From the NCBI RefSeq assembly GCF_000786205.1, contig NZ_JROH01000010.1, positions 1 to 64,000 of the forward strand: a stretch of DNA of 64,000 nt. The letters run 5' to 3'. The notes under the pieces are model-generated. The model was not told the DNA's origin, ran no database searches, and worked only from the letters and a program-made list of their open reading frames with translations. Origin of the DNA: Sphingomonas sp. 37zxx (GTDB taxonomy: Bacteria; Pseudomonadota; Alphaproteobacteria; Sphingomonadales; Sphingomonadaceae). Made by a program: the position numbers and the translations under genes. Shown here piece after piece: positions 46,336-56,415 of this stretch (position 1 is the stretch's first letter; each line of letters starts with the position of its first letter).

Positions 46336-49300
46336 CTATTGCACGGTGCCGATCGCAGGCCACGCCGTTCCGGTCCCGGCAGAAATTCGGATCTCCGAGC
46401 GTCCCGCGCCGCGCTTTTCTACGCGAACCTGGACGGCGATCCGCTCGATCATGGCGGCGACATGAGTGATGACACCAACCTTTTGACCTCGGCCCTGTAA
46501 GGTTTCCAGCGCATCTACCGCCAAATCGAGCGTGTCGGCATCGAGCGATCCGAAGCCCTCGTCGATGAACAGGGTATCGACAAAGGACGACCGGCCTTCG
46601 AGGCCCGACAGAGCTAGCGCGAGCGCCAACGAGACCAGGAAACGTTCTCCGCCTGAAAGGCTTCGGGTCCCACGGACCTCGTCGCCCATGTCGCGATCGA
46701 TGATATACAATGTGAGATCGGACGCTGTCCCCCGCGCGAGCCTATAGCGGGGACTCAACGCATTGAGGTGATCATTCGCCAGTTGGATCATGTGATCGAG
46801 CGTGATGCCCTGTACAAAGCGACGGAAACGATCGCCGCTGGCAGAGCCGACAGCGTCATCGACCGCCTGCCAAATTGCGAGTTCCACCCTTGCTGTGTCG
46901 ATTTCAGCAGATAGGTTTGCGGCTGCGCGGCGCGCGCCGTCGTCTCGCGCGAGCGCGGCGGAGAGAACACCGGTTCGTTGATGCAAGTCGCCGATTTCAG
47001 TTGCCAGCACAGCAACGATGGCGGTCAACGCCTCCGCGTCGGTCGCCTCGTCGAATCCTTCGAGCGCCCGGCCTAAGTCATTCTGGCGCGTCAGCACCGC
47101 GGCGTCCGCATCGTTCACAGTCCGCTCGATCTCTTGAATTCGCGTCCGCAGCGCTCTGCACACGGCCGGGTCGGTGGCAATCAGCGCAGAAACCTGATCC
47201 GGCGACCGAGCAACATCCTGACAGGCCGCGTTTAATGCCACCTCGGCTGAAGCGCGACGGCTCTTTGCGGTCTCCAACCCAGAGGCGGCTTCCTCGCAAC
47301 GAGCGCCGGCCGACTGGAACGCGGCGGCGGAAGCCGATTTCGCCTCGCGCGCCTTGGCAAGCGTTTCGCGGGCCGTCCGGCGAGCTTCATTGATCCTTGT
47401 CCGGTGAGTGGCCGTCGCCTCGCCGTCAAGGAGTTCGGCTCGGACGCGCGCCTTCTCATCGACGACCAAACGACGTTGATTGAGACGGGTCGAGGTTTCT
47501 TTCATCTGCGCCTGCACATGCGCAAGCGAGGCGGCAGCCGCCGCGCGGTCAGGTGCCAGCCGCTGCAGCGTCATTTCAAGCTCGCCAACCTGCTTACGCA
47601 GGGCATCGTACTCTTGTCCGACCACTGCGAGCCTGACGGCAACGCCGGCGGGGTCGGCATCGAGTACGTCGACGGTTTGACCTGCCGCAGCGAGAAACGG
47701 CATGATCTCACGGTCGATGGAACCGAGGCTCTCAGCAAGAGCAGCTTCCCGAACCGTGTGTTCCTTTGCTTTCAATTGCGCCGCGTGCAGCTCAGAACGT
47801 CGTTGATCGATGGCCTGGGTGGTCGACTCGATTGCTCCACCGAGCCCGTCATGCTCCCGCTGCAAACCATCAGTCTCTGCCCGAAGACGCTGGGCGTCTG
47901 AAAGTGGACCAGCGATAGTGATCCGTTCCGCCTTCGCGGCCGAGGCAAGCGCCGCCAATTCGGACGCGCCTTGGCTATCAGGCGCGAAGGGCACACTCCC
48001 CTCCACTCTCGCCTTCGAACAGAGATCGCTCAATATCGGCCTCTGTTCGATATAGGCACTCTCCGCAGCCGAAACTTGGCCGCGCGCGACATCGATTCCG
48101 CGGTTCGCCTCTGCCCGGCGCACCTCTGCGGCGGCGAGTGCGCGCGTGGCGACGCCTAGACGCTCGCTTATCGCAGCCAGCGCCGTATCCAGTTCTTCGC
48201 GACGGCGGCGAACCGTAGCGACCATCTCGTTCAGCGCACTGGGGTGCGCAAGATGGGGATGGTCTGTGCTGCCGCATACCGGGCAGGCCGAATTCGGGGT
48301 CAGCAGGCTGCGCAGATGAACGGCCTCAGACGAGACAGTTTCATCGACGAGTTCCGCGAGAGGCACGATTTCTGCGCGCGCAGTCCGTTCGCGGAGTTGA
48401 TCGAATTCGGCTCCGGCGATTTGGCTAGTCGCCGTCGTCACCTCCTGCGCCGCGATGGCGAGTTCCGATTCCCCGCGCGTTAGGTCCGCCGATGCGCGGA
48501 TATGCCGTTCGCAGATGGCGCTCGCCTCACGCAGAGCCTCAAGCGCGCGCTGGAGATCTGTGTCACGTTCATGGAGCGTCGGCTCGTCGATTGCGGCAAG
48601 ACTGCTTCGACGTTCACTGACGTCGCGACTAAGGCTGCCTCTCCGATCACGATCCGCCGATAGCTTCTCCGACAGCTCGGCTATTTCACCTTCCAAACGC
48701 GCCGTTACTTCCGCGGACTCAGCCGCCCCGGATACCGCCGTGCCGCGGCTCTGTTTGAGATTGACCCGCTTCTCCAGCAGAACCGTCGCGTCATCGAGGC
48801 GATCGGCAAGGAGACCGCGACCCGATTGATCTCTCAATTGGGCGGCTGTTGTGCCGAGCGACTCTGTGGCCTGGCCAAGAGTCTGATCAAGCGCGGCCAG
48901 CGCGTCCACGCTAGATCGCAACGTCGTTTCCGCCTGCTGCGATTTCTCCGTCGCATCAATGAACTCGATTCGGGCCGTTGCCAGCTCCGCGTCGAGCTTT
49001 TCGGCCTCGCTCCAGAGAGGCCCACAGCGCTTGAAGAGGTCTTCCGCGGCCTCGTCGGCCGTTGTCGCATCCGTCAGTTGAGTGGCAGCCGTTTCGTCGA
49101 TCGTCCGCGCTTCTTCACGGGCAACAAGCAAATCACCGAGGCGTGATTCGGCCTCCGCCGCAGCCCGCAGCGCATTGTCCATATCGACCGATAGTGGGCG
49201 TAGCGGTTCGACCAGATCGAACTCGGCAAGCGACCGGTACTCATCGGCGGCCGCCTCACGCGCTGAACGCGCCGTCGCCGCTCGAGCCGCCGCCTGAGCG

Positions 49301-50121
49301 AGATCGCTTCTGGCGGTAGCGACACGCTTGTAATGATCGAGCCGCCTATTGTGTTGATCGCGCTCGGCGGCTTTCTGGGCGATGGTAGCAGCAAGCTGGC
49401 TTTGTTCGTTCAGCAGCTCCTGCTTGGCGTCGTCATCGAGAAGGCCGATGTCGTTCCGGCGCTGCTCCAACTGCTCGACGGCCCTTCGTCGAACCTCTGT
49501 GCCTTCATGGACGCGGATCGAGATTATTGCGTAGATTTCCGTACCTGTGATCTTCTCAAGCAATTCCGCGCGCTCGCTCTCGGCAGCGAGAAGGAAGGCA
49601 TCGAATTCGCCCTGAGCGAGGAGAACCGTTCGCCGGAACTGATCGAATGTAAGGTCGGTTCTCGCTTCTACCGCGTCGCGAACCTGAGTCTTGCCTGTCG
49701 CCACGGCGCTCCCGTCGTCAAGCCGGTACAGCGCGCGTTGTTCATTCTGGAGCCGCCCATTTGCCCGGCCGCGCGCGCGATTGGCCTCCCAGCGGACGCG
49801 GTAGCGCTCGCCATCCTGCCCGACGAAATCTACTTCGGCATATCCACCGCCGGCGCCTCGGCGCAGGATCGCGCGGCCATCATGAATCGACATCGCTTCG
49901 CCGCTGGGATCGGGAGCATTCTCGCGCCGACCGACGGAGACGCGCGGATATTCGCCGTAGAGCGCGAGGCATAGCGCATCGAGAATGGTGGATTTCCCGG
50001 CACCGGTCTCGCCTGTGATGGCAAAGAGGCCGGAACCCGCAAGCGGCTCTGCCGCAAGATCGATTTCGAATGGTGCCGCAAGACTGGCCAGATTTTCGCC
50101 GCGGATGGCCAGGATGCGCAT
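46336..50121 (-). CDS. sbcC: SbcC (Rad50-like) ATPase
   Basis: 1261 aa. N-terminal ATPase half with Walker A GETGAGKST (about residue 37), Q-loop region FRRTVLLAQGEFDAFL, long coiled coils, a zinc hook CPVCGSTDHPHL near residue 611, second coiled coil, then signature LSGGERFLVSLALALAL and Walker B VDTLFIDEGFGSLD. With SbcD it forms a DNA-end-processing nuclease that opens hairpins and blocked ends. It is the last gene of the SIR2-HerA-SbcD-SbcC operon, starting 3 nt after sbcD. Many Arg/Glu-rich heptads confirm the coiled coil. Confidence 0.95.
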   Translation of the reverse strand: MRILAIRGENLASLAAPFEIDLAAEPLAGSGLFAITGETGAGKSTILDALCLALYGEYPRVSVGRRENAPDPSGEAMSIHDGRAILRRGAGGGYAEVDFVGQDGERYRVRWEANRARGRANGRLQNEQRALYRLDDGSAVATGKTQVRDAVEARTDLTFDQFRRTVLLAQGEFDAFLLAAESERAELLEKITGTEIYAIISIRVHEGTEVRRRAVEQLEQRRNDIGLLDDDAKQELLNEQSQLAATIAQKAAERDQHNRRLDHYKRVATARSDLAQAAARAATARSAREAAADEYRSLAEFDLVEPLRPLSVDMDNALRAAAEAESRLGDLLVAREEARTIDETAATQLTDATTADEAAEDLFKRCGPLWSEAEKLDAELATARIEFIDATEKSQQAETTLRSSVDALAALDQTLGQATESLGTTAAQLRDQSGRGLLADRLDDATVLLEKRVNLKQSRGTAVSGAAESAEVTARLEGEIAELSEKLSADRDRRGSLSRDVSERRSSLAAIDEPTLHERDTDLQRALEALREASAICERHIRASADLTRGESELAIAAQEVTTATSQIAGAEFDQLRERTARAEIVPLAELVDETVSSEAVHLRSLLTPNSACPVCGSTDHPHLAHPSALNEMVATVRRRREELDTALAAISERLGVATRALAAAEVRRAEANRGIDVARGQVSAAESAYIEQRPILSDLCSKARVEGSVPFAPDSQGASELAALASAAKAERITIAGPLSDAQRLRAETDGLQREHDGLGGAIESTTQAIDQRRSELHAAQLKAKEHTVREAALAESLGSIDREIMPFLAAAGQTVDVLDADPAGVAVRLAVVGQEYDALRKQVGELEMTLQRLAPDRAAAAASLAHVQAQMKETSTRLNQRRLVVDEKARVRAELLDGEATATHRTRINEARRTARETLAKAREAKSASAAAFQSAGARCEEAASGLETAKSRRASAEVALNAACQDVARSPDQVSALIATDPAVCRALRTRIQEIERTVNDADAAVLTRQNDLGRALEGFDEATDAEALTAIVAVLATEIGDLHQRTGVLSAALARDDGARRAAANLSAEIDTARVELAIWQAVDDAVGSASGDRFRRFVQGITLDHMIQLANDHLNALSPRYRLARGTASDLTLYIIDRDMGDEVRGTRSLSGGERFLVSLALALALSGLEGRSSFVDTLFIDEGFGSLDADTLDLAVDALETLQGRGQKVGVITHVAAMIERIAVQVRVEKRGAGRSEIRISAGTGTAWPAIGTVQ

Positions 50122-50124
50122 GGG

Positions 50125-51357
50125 TCAAGCCTCCGCCCGCGCGCGGTGGAAAACATCCAAATGCGCAGCATTCGGCGCCGCGCCAAACTCGCGCTCGAAC
50201 GCAAGCTTGAACAAGTCCTCTGGATCTCGTTCCGCCAACCGGATCAAAGGATCGGTGAGGACCGCCTCATTCAGCGCGCCGGGGATCGCGGCGACACGGG
50301 CATCGACGATGCGCACAGGAAAGTTCCCGGCGATGCGGTCGATCTCCTCCCTGAATCCGGGCGGCAGCCCGTCGCGGGCAAGCCTGATCTGGACAAATGG
50401 CCGCTCGGTGATCGGCAAATCCGGCTGGAGACCCAATGCCGTCAGGTAATCGCCAAGTTCCGTCAAACGCATATCGCCGGCCTCTGGGAGGCGCAGGAAA
50501 GGAACTGGCCGATCAACCGGGATATGCTCAGACGTGACCTGCGCGCCGTCGAGGGTCACAAGCGTGACCCCATGAGCGTATGGCTGCTCCGTCGCCGACA
50601 AGGGGATCAATGATCCCGAATAGCGAACGTTGTCGCGGCCTATGGCCTGAGCCTTGTGCAGATGACCAAGCGCCACGTAGCTCGCTTCCGTTGGGAATAC
50701 GTCATGCGGCACGGCGTGTTGACCGCCGACCAAGATTCTCCGCTCGGCACCCTCCGACTCGATACCGCCCGCGACATGGAGATGCCCTGTAAGGACAAAC
50801 GGCAAACTGTCCATCTGCCCCCGCAACGTGTCGAGCAATTCCGCGTAGAGACTGCGCACCCCGGCGATGACGGGCGAGCCGGACTCGCCATCCAGCCGGG
50901 TCAAATTTGGAAGGCACGCGGCAGTCGGGTAGGAAACCGCCAAAACGTGCGCGGCCACCGCACCGCTGGCGTCAGCGATCGGCACGAGGTGACGTGCCGC
51001 CTCGATCACCCCTTCATGCCGCCGCACATTTCCCACGACGCGGATCTTGAATGCCTCCAACAAAGGCCGTGGCGCTTCCAACCGACCAGCGGCATCATGA
51101 TTACCGGCGACGATCACGGTTGTCATTCGTGGCTGCGCGCGGCTCAGCCGCACAAGCGCATTGTAGAAAAGCTGTTGCGCTTCTCCGGAAGGGTTCTGAC
51201 TGTCAAACACGTCGCCGGCGATTATGAGTGCGTCGACATTCCGCTCAACGACGATCTCCTCGAGACGCTCAAAAACTTTACGGTGCTCATACTCGCGCGA
51301 AAACCCGCGCAGTGTTTGACCGACGTGCCAATCAGCCGTGTGCAGAACACGAATCAT
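50125..51357 (-). CDS. sbcD: SbcD (Mre11-like) exonuclease subunit
   Basis: 410 aa from the ATG at 51357 (MIRVLHTADWHVGQTLRG). Phosphoesterase motifs in order: HTADWH (first Asp/His), AGDVFDSQNP, VAGNHDAAGR, TGHLHVAGG and ALGHLHKAQ, giving the two-manganese active site. The C-terminal part (FVQIRLARDGLP onward) is the capping/SbcC-binding region. The longer upstream frame overlaps herA and is rejected. It starts 5 nt after herA ends. Confidence 0.95.
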   Translation of the reverse strand: MIRVLHTADWHVGQTLRGFSREYEHRKVFERLEEIVVERNVDALIIAGDVFDSQNPSGEAQQLFYNALVRLSRAQPRMTTVIVAGNHDAAGRLEAPRPLLEAFKIRVVGNVRRHEGVIEAARHLVPIADASGAVAAHVLAVSYPTAACLPNLTRLDGESGSPVIAGVRSLYAELLDTLRGQMDSLPFVLTGHLHVAGGIESEGAERRILVGGQHAVPHDVFPTEASYVALGHLHKAQAIGRDNVRYSGSLIPLSATEQPYAHGVTLVTLDGAQVTSEHIPVDRPVPFLRLPEAGDMRLTELGDYLTALGLQPDLPITERPFVQIRLARDGLPPGFREEIDRIAGNFPVRIVDARVAAIPGALNEAVLTDPLIRLAERDPEDLFKLAFEREFGAAPNAAHLDVFHRARAEA

Positions 51358-51362
51358 TGCCC

Positions 51363-53471
51363 TTACCCCTCCGGCTCTTGCACCGGAGGAGCGCCCGACC
51401 ACGCTTTCGAGATTGCGTCCCAATCGACGCCGCGCTCCTCAGCCAGCGTCCACACCTTCCAGAAATCCGGGTCCGCAGACTGCGGCCGCTGCGCATCGGG
51501 CAATTCATCTACCTCCACCAGAACCGGGATCGGTGCGGCCCAGCCGAGGAGGATAGCCTGCCTGGACGGCAAACTTGGCAATTCGCGCAGCAACCCGCCT
51601 ACATTATCGGGAACCAGGCGCGCGACGAGATTCTGGTCTGCATCATTGACGATGCGGTGCAATAGAAACGTGTTGCATTGGGCGAGCACCGTCGGAGAAA
51701 GCTCCGATGGGCGCTGTGACGAAAGCACTAGCCCAAGCCCGAACTTGCGTCCCTCGCGGGCTATACGCTCGAACACTTCGCGGCAGAGCTGAGTCGGAGA
51801 TGAGGCAGGGCCGTCATCGTCCTTGCCGCGCCGAACGAATGTGTGCGCTTCCTCAAGAACGAGGACGGTCGGCAAGGTCTGGCCCTTCGGGTGACTGCGG
51901 CGATACCTCTGAAGAGATTCGAAGATCAGCCGCGCTAAAACGGAAACAACGATGTGGACGATTTCGGATGGGACGAGAGATAGGTCGACAACCGCGATCT
52001 GTCCGTTGCTTGCGCCATCGTCGCCCACGTAGTCCTTTAGCCAAGTTTCGAAGGAAGTCGGCGGATCACGGCCAATTACGGCGCCAAGTCTCTGGTCGGC
52101 GAGCATTCCGCGAATGCGGAGTCCCAGTGTTGAGATAAACCCCGCAAGATTCCCCCCTTGCTCGGTTGCCACCTGGTCGAGGTGTTCGGCAAGAATGTTG
52201 ACGTCAAAAAACTGCGGGGCGTCCTCGCTGATGGGCGCTGCGTGGCCGATATCCGGTAGAGTCTGAGCTAACGTGTCCAGCGCGCTGCGGATCGTTTCCA
52301 GGTCGGAAATCGCAAAATCGTTGAAGTAGCTTCCTGATCGCCGGCTATCGACAATTCCCGTGATTGTGGTTGCAATTGTAGCAAGGGCCTCACTCGCCGT
52401 ATCCAAAGCCTCTCCGCCAAACTGGGAGCAATCTGAAGCAATCGTTTCAAGGAGCCGCGCACATTCGAATCTCGCTCTTGCAGCACCCGCGAAGGCCTGT
52501 GTGCCGGTGTTCAACATCGCCGATATTCGGATCGAATAGGAACCGAGGTAGCGGCGGATCATCGCCTCTCTCGGCACACCCTCCGTCTGGCCGGCCTTCA
52601 ACTCTCGCAGCCCCTGCATCAGCAGCGGCCGTTGCGCGCCGGGCTGAGCATGCGCGACTGCGGTCCATTCGTGCCCGCTCCAGAGCCACGCGGGGACGTC
52701 GAGCGGTCGCTCCCCTTCTGCCACGGGTGGAACGCGAAACAATCGCAGTTCGTCTCCCCGATCAGCGAAGGCCCTGGCGTATTCACCATTGGGATCGAGA
52801 ACAATGAACCGCGCATTGGGCACGCCGGTCTTGCCGGCGTCCTGGATGGCTTTCTCGGCCGCCGCTATAGACCATCGGATTAGACCCGCCACGGTGCATG
52901 ATTTGCCGCTGCCGGTGTTCCCCAACACCGCCAAGTGTCGACCGAAGAGCTTGTCGGGATCGACCATGATGGCAGCATTCGATGCCATCGGAGAGGAGCC
53001 AATTCTGACTCTCTTATCGTCGTCCCTCGCGCCTACGATGGCTTCGACCTGGGAGGGCGTCGGAATGAGAACCTGGTCTCCCACTGACGGAAATGCGACT
53101 ACACCACGGGAGAGTTCGTATATGGTCGCTCCCGAAGCACGGTCGCGCCGGGATGTCAGCGTTCCGACCGGGGATAGCGACATTTTCCGCAGCGGAAACG
53201 GCAGATCGATCAGGCCGAAATCTTTGAGCCCAGCGCGCTTTGGATAAGGCGAGCGCTCGATCCCAATCCAGGTGATGTAGGCAACCGTCGCACCGGCTTC
53301 ATTGGGTATGAGCACATACCCATTGAGGCGCGGAAACCCGGCCGGCACCCCGGTGTTCAACGCCGTGGAGTGCGGAGCGTCCAGCTCAAGAAGCACCCTA
53401 ACTTCGTCAGGCGCGACCGACTCGACGACACCGACCACAAGACCCGACAAACGTTCGATTGGAGTCGTCAT
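51363..53471 (-). CDS. HerA-like ATPase/translocase
   Basis: 702 aa. N-terminal HAS-type barrel (about residues 1-150), then Walker A LGNTGSGKSC near residue 183, a long insertion, Walker B TVLVLEEAHTFV, and the arginine-bearing LSSQRPSELSPTVLAQCNTFLLHR. HerA forms hexameric DNA-translocating rings. The ATG at 53471 has GAGG 6 nt upstream; an ATG six codons earlier lies inside the SIR2 gene. It follows the SIR2-like gene by 7 nt, the order of the SIR2-HerA antiphage systems. Confidence 0.92.
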   Translation of the reverse strand: MTTPIERLSGLVVGVVESVAPDEVRVLLELDAPHSTALNTGVPAGFPRLNGYVLIPNEAGATVAYITWIGIERSPYPKRAGLKDFGLIDLPFPLRKMSLSPVGTLTSRRDRASGATIYELSRGVVAFPSVGDQVLIPTPSQVEAIVGARDDDKRVRIGSSPMASNAAIMVDPDKLFGRHLAVLGNTGSGKSCTVAGLIRWSIAAAEKAIQDAGKTGVPNARFIVLDPNGEYARAFADRGDELRLFRVPPVAEGERPLDVPAWLWSGHEWTAVAHAQPGAQRPLLMQGLRELKAGQTEGVPREAMIRRYLGSYSIRISAMLNTGTQAFAGAARARFECARLLETIASDCSQFGGEALDTASEALATIATTITGIVDSRRSGSYFNDFAISDLETIRSALDTLAQTLPDIGHAAPISEDAPQFFDVNILAEHLDQVATEQGGNLAGFISTLGLRIRGMLADQRLGAVIGRDPPTSFETWLKDYVGDDGASNGQIAVVDLSLVPSEIVHIVVSVLARLIFESLQRYRRSHPKGQTLPTVLVLEEAHTFVRRGKDDDGPASSPTQLCREVFERIAREGRKFGLGLVLSSQRPSELSPTVLAQCNTFLLHRIVNDADQNLVARLVPDNVGGLLRELPSLPSRQAILLGWAAPIPVLVEVDELPDAQRPQSADPDFWKVWTLAEERGVDWDAISKAWSGAPPVQEPEG

Positions 53472-53478
53472 GATCGCC

Positions 53479-54783
53479 TCATACCGCACCGGTTGAGGAC
53501 GCTGGAGGCGGCGCCGCAGGTGGGTCGCCGGCTTTAGGGTCGCCCGGACGATGCTTCAACAGTTCGGTCATTCGGCCGGATATGTAATCGAGCGCCGGCT
53601 TTGGCAGGTAGTTCGCGACCAATGTTTCAAGATCCGCAAAATGCGAACCGATCAACAGAGAGACCTGTGCATCTCGCGTCTTTTCCACGAAGGCTTTGAG
53701 GCGATCATCAGCCTCATAGGCCATGATCACCAAATGGGTTGACGGGATGGTGAGCATATCGAGCAGTACTCGATTCACATGATCGTCACCGAAGCCATAG
53801 CCGTAGGTCACGACAACCGCGTTGGGTCGGCAGGCCCCGGCTGCGAAATCGCGGAACAGCTCCGCATAAGGATATTGTGTTGTTTCGACGTCCTTCGCGG
53901 GATTGGGATAGATCATCACCGTATCGACGGGCTTTTTGGGAATGTCGGTATGATCCGCAGGGGCCCCGAATGGGATACCCTTGCGATATATCCGCCGTTC
54001 GTCCTTATCGAAAAACCAGTCCAGTGAGCCGTGGAGCTTGGTCAGGCGAATGACCCCCTCCATGAACCGAGGCTCTCCTCGAATGCCGGGTGGATTATAG
54101 TGGACGTCAACTTCAACGCGCGATGCCCGAAAGACCGGATTCAGAGCGCCGACAAATCTGTCGATGATCCGAAGACCCGCAAAATCGCAACCATGTTCGA
54201 TCAAGCGGTCGTAGTTGGTTGTGAAGACGTGCAAACGCTCGCGAGACGCAGCACGGCTCGCAAAACTCAGTAGGAATGATTGCAGAGCTCCTTGGGCAGC
54301 ATCCTTCGATGTCGGACCCTTTCCAACGACGATCCCGCTTTCCGTCTTCAACAATGAAGTGAGAAAGCCGGACATCTGAGCATCAATGCCGTCCTTGAGG
54401 GTTTGCTCTGCCGCCTTGTCGATGACTCCGAGGCCGTCCAGCAGAGCAAGCGCACTTCGAAACTGATCTTCGATGTTTGCCACACCTCTTTTCATGGCCG
54501 TCGCTCCGGCCTGGGCGTGCGCGTCGATGGCGGCGTCATACGTCGTGCCAAATGTAACCTTGGCCATTCCGGTGGCCCCTACACCCGCGATGTAACCGAC
54601 CGCGGTGGTGAACCCACTGCCAAGAAGCAGATTGAGGTGCTCGGCTTGGAAAACAGCGGAGAGCCATGGCTCGATGTGCTTTCGAGCACTATTGATCAGG
54701 GTGTCCAGTTTATCGGGGTCTGTAGGCAGATCGTCCCAGGCGCTTGAATGGCTGCCCACGCGATAAAAGTGCTTCTTATCCAT
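53479..54783 (-). CDS. SIR2-like protein (predicted NADase effector)
   Basis: 434 aa. SIR2 Rossmann motifs: LNLLLGSGFTTAVGY near residue 55, TTNYDRLIEHG with the NAD-contacting asparagine, IRLTKLHGSLDWFF with the catalytic histidine, and TYGYGFGDDHVNRVLL near residue 350. The C terminus is a proline-rich tail. The ATG at 54783 has a GGGGGA ribosome site; upstream codons are not needed. SIR2 proteins paired with HerA deplete NAD+ on phage infection. It heads the four-gene leftward operon. Confidence 0.88.
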   Translation of the reverse strand: MDKKHFYRVGSHSSAWDDLPTDPDKLDTLINSARKHIEPWLSAVFQAEHLNLLLGSGFTTAVGYIAGVGATGMAKVTFGTTYDAAIDAHAQAGATAMKRGVANIEDQFRSALALLDGLGVIDKAAEQTLKDGIDAQMSGFLTSLLKTESGIVVGKGPTSKDAAQGALQSFLLSFASRAASRERLHVFTTNYDRLIEHGCDFAGLRIIDRFVGALNPVFRASRVEVDVHYNPPGIRGEPRFMEGVIRLTKLHGSLDWFFDKDERRIYRKGIPFGAPADHTDIPKKPVDTVMIYPNPAKDVETTQYPYAELFRDFAAGACRPNAVVVTYGYGFGDDHVNRVLLDMLTIPSTHLVIMAYEADDRLKAFVEKTRDAQVSLLIGSHFADLETLVANYLPKPALDYISGRMTELLKHRPGDPKAGDPPAAPPPASSTGAV

Positions 54784-54860
54784 GCTTTCCCCCGAGACCG
54801 CGATCACGGCCCTTTTCTTCATCAATTGCAGCACTCGGGACGGAGTAATTTGTCATCCCG

Positions 54861-55781
54861 CTATGCCTCTTCGATTGCTGCTCCCGGCGACCACGGCCCG
54901 CTCGGCGACCAAATTCGTTCTTCCTTCAATCCGACGACCAGCGGCATCAAGAAGACGCGAAGATCGGCGATGGTAACGGCGAAAGCATCTGGTGCTGCCG
55001 CCATCCGATCGCGGCTGAGGAAGGCGCGCCATTGAGCGCCCCATGCCTCCGCGAATTCATCGGTCAGGCCAGCCGGAATTTCGGACGGAAGGGCCGTTCC
55101 GCGTCGTTCGAAAGTCCGCTGAACGGCCTCGACAAGGGCGGCCTGGCGAAGCTCGAATGTTCGGGAAATCACCCAGAGATCATAGAAGTCCTTGAGCCTG
55201 CTATTGGCCACGCCGAGCGTGACCAGGGCCTCGAATTTCTCGGCCACTACCGTTTCGACGGGATAGGCCCGAAGATGCGGCGCCGGGGCGTCCAGCAGGA
55301 CGGGATAGTCGATCTCGACAGCCGCAGGGGTGATGGCGTCGCCAAAACCAATGTCGACCTGGATCGAAATACGCGCCCCGGCGATGGTTGCTATCGTGCG
55401 GACACGCACGCCACCATATTCCACCTCCTCGCGGATCGGCGCCGCCGTCAACGCGGCGACGTCAAACGTCACACCATCTTCGGCGACCGGCTGCGCACAG
55501 ATGGCCCGGAAGGTCTCCGCGAGGGCCTCGGCGTCGTTGTCGCCGTGGCCAAGCAGGTCGAGATCGCGAGTGGGCCGAAACGGGTCGGCGACCCACGTCA
55601 CGAAAAGCATCGCACCTTTGAGGATGAATCGGTCGCGATGCGGCGACACGCTCAGCCGGTAGAGCAGACGTTCGAGCGCATAGCGCGTGAGGAGAATCTG
55701 GAAATCCGATCGTTCGGCACGTGCCCGGTCGAGGAGCCGCGCCCGCACTGATGCGCCGATGTTGCGGGGCTCACGCGGCAT
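54861..55781 (-). CDS. abiEii: AbiEii/AbiGii-type nucleotidyltransferase toxin
   Basis: 306 aa. The nucleotidyltransferase core is visible as FILKGAMLFVTW and PTRDLDLLGHGD (the DxD-type metal site), with the later segment VVAEKFEALVTLGVANSRLKDFYDLW typical of the family, including the conserved lysine and aspartate. Such toxins transfer nucleotides to targets such as tRNA. It overlaps the antitoxin gene by 11 nt and is followed, 77 bp on, by the SIR2 operon on the same strand. Confidence 0.93.
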   Translation of the reverse strand: MPREPRNIGASVRARLLDRARAERSDFQILLTRYALERLLYRLSVSPHRDRFILKGAMLFVTWVADPFRPTRDLDLLGHGDNDAEALAETFRAICAQPVAEDGVTFDVAALTAAPIREEVEYGGVRVRTIATIAGARISIQVDIGFGDAITPAAVEIDYPVLLDAPAPHLRAYPVETVVAEKFEALVTLGVANSRLKDFYDLWVISRTFELRQAALVEAVQRTFERRGTALPSEIPAGLTDEFAEAWGAQWRAFLSRDRMAAAPDAFAVTIADLRVFLMPLVVGLKEERIWSPSGPWSPGAAIEEA

Positions 55782-56415
55782 CGGACACCATTGCTTCGAC
55801 GTAAGGGCGCATGATCGACCAGACCCGCGCCTTGCGCGCGTAACGCCAGAGCTGATCCGGCTTGCATCGGCGGCGGCGGAGGCCTTCGCGCAGTCCCTCC
55901 ATCGCTACATCGAGACCGACCTTGGTCCGGTAGCGGAAGCAATCGACGATTGTCCTGGCCGGATCCGTGATCGGAACGTCGATAGTCTCGATGCGGTGGC
56001 GTTCGACCCCTTCGGTCAGCGCCGACCCAGTGAAGCGCACGAATCGGATAGGTGGATAGTCGATCTTGGGACGCCAGGCGGTACGGTCGATCGCCATCCA
56101 CACAACCGAGGGCATCTGCAGCGTCAGTTCGTGGTATTGGAGCGCCGAGGTCAGGCAGACCACGCCCTTTGGGACTAAAACAGCCGCTTCGGCGAGCGCA
56201 TGGGCAGCGTCAACCTGGGTGTCCGGCAGTTGATAGAGGCCGCGTGCCGGGCGGACGACCGCTTCCTCCCGAACGAGACGAGCGAGCGTCTCCGGTCCAA
56301 TGCCTTCGGCAACGAACTCCTTCAGCCGGAGCATGCCCCGGGCCTTCAGGAGGTCGAGCGCACGAAGTCTCTGGGCGGTGGCGGATGTCATTGTCGGTGA
56401 CGTTTCCTCTGTCAT
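55771..56415 (-). CDS. abiEi: AbiEi-family antitoxin/transcriptional regulator
   Basis: About 214 aa from the ATG at 56415 (MTEETSPTMTSATAQ); a GTG nine codons earlier and an ATG eight codons later are alternatives. An N-terminal winged helix (RALDLLKARGMLRLKEFVAEGIGPETLARLVREEAVVRPARGLYQL) is followed by the C-terminal AbiEi antitoxin domain (VCLTSALQYHELTLQMPSVVWMAID and PARTIVDCFRYR). Antitoxins of this group repress their own promoter through inverted repeats, one of which overlaps this start. Confidence 0.92.
   Translation of the reverse strand: MTEETSPTMTSATAQRLRALDLLKARGMLRLKEFVAEGIGPETLARLVREEAVVRPARGLYQLPDTQVDAAHALAEAAVLVPKGVVCLTSALQYHELTLQMPSVVWMAIDRTAWRPKIDYPPIRFVRFTGSALTEGVERHRIETIDVPITDPARTIVDCFRYRTKVGLDVAMEGLREGLRRRRCKPDQLWRYARKARVWSIMRPYVEAMVSDAA

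Noticed and set aside
46214-46465. Small plus-strand frame next to att core 2
   Set aside because: Half of it is antisense to the conserved C terminus of sbcC and there is no ribosome site.
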